Shown: positions 22,241-25,133 of the stretch, in pieces | How the letters are laid out: every line of letters starts with the position of its first letter | Numbering within the stretch: the stretch's first letter is position 1 | IMG/VR virus record: IMGVR_UViG_3300013014_000125 | Coordinates: 1 to 25,133 of that record | Origin: a virus | DNA: 25,133 nucleotides | Reading direction: 5' to 3' (one strand) | Notes under the pieces: generated by a model | What the model saw: the letters and a program-made list of their open reading frames with translations, nothing else | Told to the model about the DNA's origin: nothing | Databases searched by the model: none | Made by a program: the position numbers and the translations under genes

Positions 22241-22696
22241 CTATTTTTTTGTCGGCGCGAAGGCCATGTCAGCCCAATTGCTGGCGCCCTCGAATATCTG
22301 CATCGGATCGATGGGAGACACAGGCCCAACGGAGGCACCGGGATTCCTCTCAGCCTCTATCATACCAGGCAAAGTATTTTTCATGGTGTCTTCGAAAATA
22401 GACTTCATAACGTTCTGCTGGTCAGGTGGAAAAGCTGAGGATGCCTCGGCGACCACGGCAGCATAACGCTGATTCTGTCCCTGAGCACGAGCTGCGACCT
22501 TGGACGCCCCTGCGGAGAAAGATACTGAATCTAGTTGCTTCTTACCGGAAGAGACAGGCGGCGGAGCGGGTGCTCTCTGACGAGCAGATTCACGTACGGC
22601 TGGAGCTCGATGCTCAGGTTGGGAGATTCCTTCCATGAGAATCTCTATCAAACATTCCTTAACGATGTCTTTCAGATCAGATCTTGACAGAGCCAT
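22241..22696 (-). CDS. Small prohead core/internal protein candidate, unknown function
   Basis: This gene encodes 151 residues and begins immediately after the protease stop (TAA then ATG, no gap), so it is probably coupled to it. The N-terminus (DLKDIVKECLIEILMEGI) is an amphipathic helix ending in an L-M-E tripeptide, which fits the (L/I)-x-E preference of T4-type prohead proteases. A Pro/Ala/Arg-rich linker follows (residues ~28-50), then a short helical region and a Pro/Gly-rich C-terminus. There is no enzymatic motif. Its place between gp21 and gp22 suggests a prohead core or head-internal protein that is processed by the protease. The reading frame is supported by tight packing, codon usage like its neighbours, and the lack of any better frame. 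Confidence 0.75.
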   Translation of the reverse strand: MALSRSDLKDIVKECLIEILMEGISQPEHRAPAVRESARQRAPAPPPVSSGKKQLDSVSFSAGASKVAARAQGQNQRYAAVVAEASSAFPPDQQNVMKSIFEDTMKNTLPGMIEAERNPGASVGPVSPIDPMQIFEGASNWADMAFAPTKK

Positions 22697-23317
22697 TTAT
22701 TTTTTCCAGGACATTATGTCGTTGAATATTCTATCAATTCTGTCGCTACGATTAAATGTTCTGGAAAGTTCTGATGGAGCAATCTGACGACCCTCCTTCA
22801 TCATGAAAGCGCCCGGAGTTGAGGGCTCCGACACGAAGTCCCAGCATATAAGCTGGAAGTCATCCTGCACTATCTGCTGGTCGCCTGACTTCTTGGTTGA
22901 CCCAACACCTCTTGATGATATGCCGAGAGTGACACCGCTCTCGACAAGACTCTGAAGGATCTTACCCATCGGTGTGTCCAGTATCTCGACAGTCCCGTAG
23001 CAGACAAGCCCGTCCATGTAAGCCTCACGAACGATGTGGCTCACTTTCTTCAGCTCGACGACTGAGGAGTCTGGATGGTCGCATTCTCCTAACGCTCTAT
23101 TCTCTCGGATGAACTTCTGGTAATTGCGAACCTCACGTTCGAGTATCTCTCGAGGATAGATTCTACCATTCTGGTTGATCGTCTCAGCTTTCTGCAGAAT
23201 TCCTTTCATGACGAGCTTTCCACCGTTCTGGTCTCGATTCTCCTTGATGGATTTCGAGTCGTAGCTGAAAGGTGACCACTCGGTCAGAAGCGTCAATGTT
23301 GAAGACTTGTCACTCAT
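22697..23317 (-). CDS. 21: Prohead core protease, gp21-like
   Basis: This 206-residue serine protease (T4 gp21 is about 212) would cleave scaffold, core proteins and the capsid protein delta domain during prohead maturation. Visible signatures: an N-terminal strand region with KGILQKAETINQNGRIYP (residues 38-55); the histidine motif ALGECDHP with His81; the serine motif VTLGISSRGVGS with Ser134/Ser135; and the conserved WDFVSEPSTPGA (159-170). These are hallmarks of the herpesvirus/T4 assembly protease fold. His81 plus the serine of the ISSRG motif are the expected catalytic pair. The start overlaps the upstream gene by 8 nt, with AGGAG about 13 nt before the ATG. The stop abuts the next gene directly (TAAATG). 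The T4-type protease prefers (L/I)-x-E sites, and such a site occurs at the expected place in the capsid protein of this window. Confidence 0.95.
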   Translation of the reverse strand: MSDKSSTLTLLTEWSPFSYDSKSIKENRDQNGGKLVMKGILQKAETINQNGRIYPREILEREVRNYQKFIRENRALGECDHPDSSVVELKKVSHIVREAYMDGLVCYGTVEILDTPMGKILQSLVESGVTLGISSRGVGSTKKSGDQQIVQDDFQLICWDFVSEPSTPGAFMMKEGRQIAPSELSRTFNRSDRIDRIFNDIMSWKK

Positions 23318-24146
23318 CTTTTGTCTCGAGCTCCTGCTGCAGTTGGGTCAGCTGCATGAACTTGACGACAGCTTCATCATCAAGCTTGCTGACGTTTATT
23401 TCTGACACCTGCTTGTTTATGCGGTCTATCTTTTCGAGAAGAACGTCGCTGTCGGTGCTCTCCTTGAGCCGCCTCAATCCCCTGATGACCCTTCTCTTGG
23501 TCGTCTCAAGAAGGTTGACGTCAGTCCTTCCCATCACGTAATCTTTGATCAGGGAGGCTTGCTCATGGGTCAACTTTCCCGCCCACTTCTTTTCGAACTT
23601 TTCCGTCATGATCTTAACAGATAGAGCATTCACGTTTTCGTCCGTCATGTTGCTGACGTCGGGAGCCTCCTCCTTATCCTTGGAGAGCCACTCGACGAGC
23701 TTCTGCTCGTAATCAGTCACTCTCAGAAGGGATGCGTCGTCAGACTTTCTCCAATCATTTATCAGTGTCTGGATTGTCGCGTAGAGACGATACTCTTTAA
23801 CCGGCTGGTTGAAGAACTCAGGGTCATCTATCGTGCGATTTATCTCACTGATCAGTCTTGACTTCTCGATATCGAGCTGCTGCTGCGAGAACATCTTGGC
23901 TCCCCGACGAGCCTCCTCTAGAATCCTGACAGCCAGGGGCTCGGATTTAGTAGTTGTGTTCAGCAGGGCCTGGAACAGACGAAACTCCCTGTAGAGCTCG
24001 CTGCCGGGCTTGAAATACTTCTTCGTGATCTTCACGCAATCTAGAGCTTTCTTTTCATCATTCTCTAGCATGAATGCAGAAGTGCGACGTAGCAGCTGTT
24101 CGTAGATTATTCCTACGTTCCTTTTCTTATTGTGCTGATTACTCAT
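23310..24146 (-). CDS. Conserved-looking protein of unknown function in the gp67/gp68 position
   Basis: This gene encodes 278 residues, very charged and predicted mostly helical, with no signal peptide or membrane segment. I do not recognise a catalytic motif. The N-terminus (MSNQHNKKRNVGIIYEQLLR) is basic and then amphipathic. The middle reads like a helical repeat (PEFFNQPVKEYRLYATIQTL). The C-terminal 60 residues (LEKIDRINKQVSEI onward) are heptad-like and may form a coiled coil. The gene starts inside the end of the portal gene and its stop overlaps the protease start by 8 nt, so the three are probably translated as a coupled set. T4 places the small prohead core proteins gp67 and gp68 between portal and protease. 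A prohead core or portal-associated role is therefore inferred from position only. Confidence 0.85.
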   Translation of the reverse strand: MSNQHNKKRNVGIIYEQLLRRTSAFMLENDEKKALDCVKITKKYFKPGSELYREFRLFQALLNTTTKSEPLAVRILEEARRGAKMFSQQQLDIEKSRLISEINRTIDDPEFFNQPVKEYRLYATIQTLINDWRKSDDASLLRVTDYEQKLVEWLSKDKEEAPDVSNMTDENVNALSVKIMTEKFEKKWAGKLTHEQASLIKDYVMGRTDVNLLETTKRRVIRGLRRLKESTDSDVLLEKIDRINKQVSEINVSKLDDEAVVKFMQLTQLQQELETKDE

Positions 24147-25133
24147 CCGAGCTTCCCAAAGTATTGTTTGTGCCCGGCGCCTCAGTGAGCACGCCGCTGC
24201 TTCTTCTACTTATTCTGCTGCTCATGTCTTTGAGCGCAGAACCGAGTTCAGGAGTCATCTTGGGCCTTGGAAATTGAGGGGCGTCATAGAGCTCCTCCAC
24301 AAGGCTCAGCGGACGGCGTGATTCTGTCGCTGAGATGTTGCTGAAATCTACCGCGAGATCGTCCTTGTTGAAAGGATCATTGAAAGTGTCCTGTGGACGA
24401 CGATTGCTGAGCATGCCTTCAAAATCAACCATCCCTATCGAAGCTGCCGTGCTCTTATCCCTCTTTGGAGTGTGCTCTCCCCCGAAGACATTGCGGATTG
24501 TCTTCTCAGCTTTGAGCGGCAGCTCTTCATTCTCTATTGACATGATAGGGGGCCTCTCAGCTCCAGCAGAGACTATCTCACCCTCCCGCTCGAAACCAGC
24601 TGTGATAGCTCCGCCGGCACCGCCCGCGCCGCCGGCGCCGCCTTCAGGGCCTGGAACCGCCTCAAGCTCAGCGTCCTCGCTCTTGTCTTTCTTGCGCCCC
24701 TCTTTGATCTCTTCGATCTCCTCATCAGTTAGGCCCATGATGTTCTTACGGACCCATCGACGATCGACAATACCTTCCGGTGCCTTGCCTGCGATGTCGA
24801 ACCTTGAAGCGATGAGCTCTAGCTTCTGCTGCTGGGCAATCGTGGACGGGTTGGAGAGCTTAAGCGTAAAATCGAGAAGATCCTCGCCCTCGTAACCGTG
24901 TGAGTACAGGTGAACCATCGCGATCTTGTTGAGCTCTGATATGACAACCTTCTGGATCCTGGAGATCGTCCTTGAGAACCTGATGTCCTCCTGTGCCAGC
25001 GTTGCCTTCGCGCCGATGTCCTCGTCGTATCCAAGATACGCTTTGGGAATCTTGAGAGCTGCAAAGAGCTTCTTCTGGATATACTGAACGTCCTCGATGG
25101 CTGCTGCGTTCGTGCCGCCGGCCAGTGAGTCTA
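24139..25133 (-). CDS. 20: Portal vertex protein, gp20-like (C-terminal part; 5' end outside window)
   Basis: The open frame enters at the right edge of the window and gives the last 330 residues of the protein. The dodecameric portal sits at one capsid vertex, nucleates prohead assembly and is the channel for DNA packaging. The segment YLGYDEDIGAKATLAQED followed by RFSRTISRIQ, and NPSTIAQQQKLELI further on, match the conserved C-terminal core of T4-type portals. The last ~150 residues are more divergent, with a Gly/Ala-rich repeat (AGGAGGAGGA, near 24620-24640) and a charged tail, so the C-terminus looks extended and disordered. The stop overlaps the next gene by 8 nt, which suggests translational coupling. 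The next genes (protease, scaffold, capsid) follow the T4 order 20-21-22-23. No start is visible; the N-terminal clip and wing are outside the window. Confidence 0.93.
   Translation of the reverse strand, partial: DSLAGGTNAAAIEDVQYIQKKLFAALKIPKAYLGYDEDIGAKATLAQEDIRFSRTISRIQKVVISELNKIAMVHLYSHGYEGEDLLDFTLKLSNPSTIAQQQKLELIASRFDIAGKAPEGIVDRRWVRKNIMGLTDEEIEEIKEGRKKDKSEDAELEAVPGPEGGAGGAGGAGGAITAGFEREGEIVSAGAERPPIMSIENEELPLKAEKTIRNVFGGEHTPKRDKSTAASIGMVDFEGMLSNRRPQDTFNDPFNKDDLAVDFSNISATESRRPLSLVEELYDAPQFPRPKMTPELGSALKDMSSRISRRSSGVLTEAPGTNNTLGSSDE

Noticed and set aside
24614-24650. GC-rich triplet repeats (GCC/GGC) considered as a CRISPR-like or regulatory repeat
   Set aside because: They are in frame within the portal C-terminus and code for a Gly/Ala linker; there are no spaced direct repeats.

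Overview
The window is the head, neck and tail structural region of a contractile-tailed (myovirus) double-stranded DNA phage of the wider T4 superfamily. All convincing genes lie on the minus strand, so the biological order runs from high to low coordinates. Proteins resembling T4 gp20, gp21, gp22, gp23, gp13, gp14, gp15, gp18, gp19 and gp26 can be recognised, but lengths and gene order differ from T4. That fits a distant, possibly environmental T4-like phage rather than a close coliphage relative. Base composition is a little over half G+C by eye. The sequence alone does not fix the host.

Layout in transcription order: (1) about 25133-20680, capsid assembly: C-terminal part of the portal (gp20), a protein in the position of T4 gp67/68, the prohead protease (gp21), and four small to medium proteins of unknown function that are probably prohead core or internal proteins. 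(2) 20649-17004, an unusually long, acidic gp22-like scaffold followed by the major capsid protein gp23, which ends at a strong intrinsic terminator. (3) 16914-13721, two enzyme genes placed between capsid and neck genes: a Pol-beta-fold-like nucleotidyltransferase candidate and a fusion of an ATP-dependent ligase-like adenylyltransferase domain with an HxGH (NMNAT/NadR-like) domain. (4) 13693-10595, neck and tail-completion genes 13, 14 and 15. (5) 10527-3863, two tandem, diverged tail sheath paralogues of about 1000 residues each, and the tail tube gp19, followed by an intrinsic terminator. (6) 3713-1, a gp26-like zinc-ribbon protein that overlaps a second frame at a T7 run (a candidate programmed frameshift of tail assembly chaperone type), a small helical protein, and the first 759 codons of a tape-measure-like protein that runs off the window.

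Together these genes would build the prohead (portal initiator, core, scaffold, protease, capsid protein), close the head (neck proteins) and build the contractile tail (tube, two sheaths, terminator, chaperones, tape measure). A recurring octamer, NATANTTA read on the minus strand, lies about 18-36 bases upstream of eight start codons. It looks like a relative of the T4 late promoter TATAAATA. The least expected parts are the nucleotidyltransferase/ligase-NMNAT cassette, the doubled sheath gene and the frameshift site. No tRNA, CRISPR array, insertion sequence or plausible plus-strand gene was seen.
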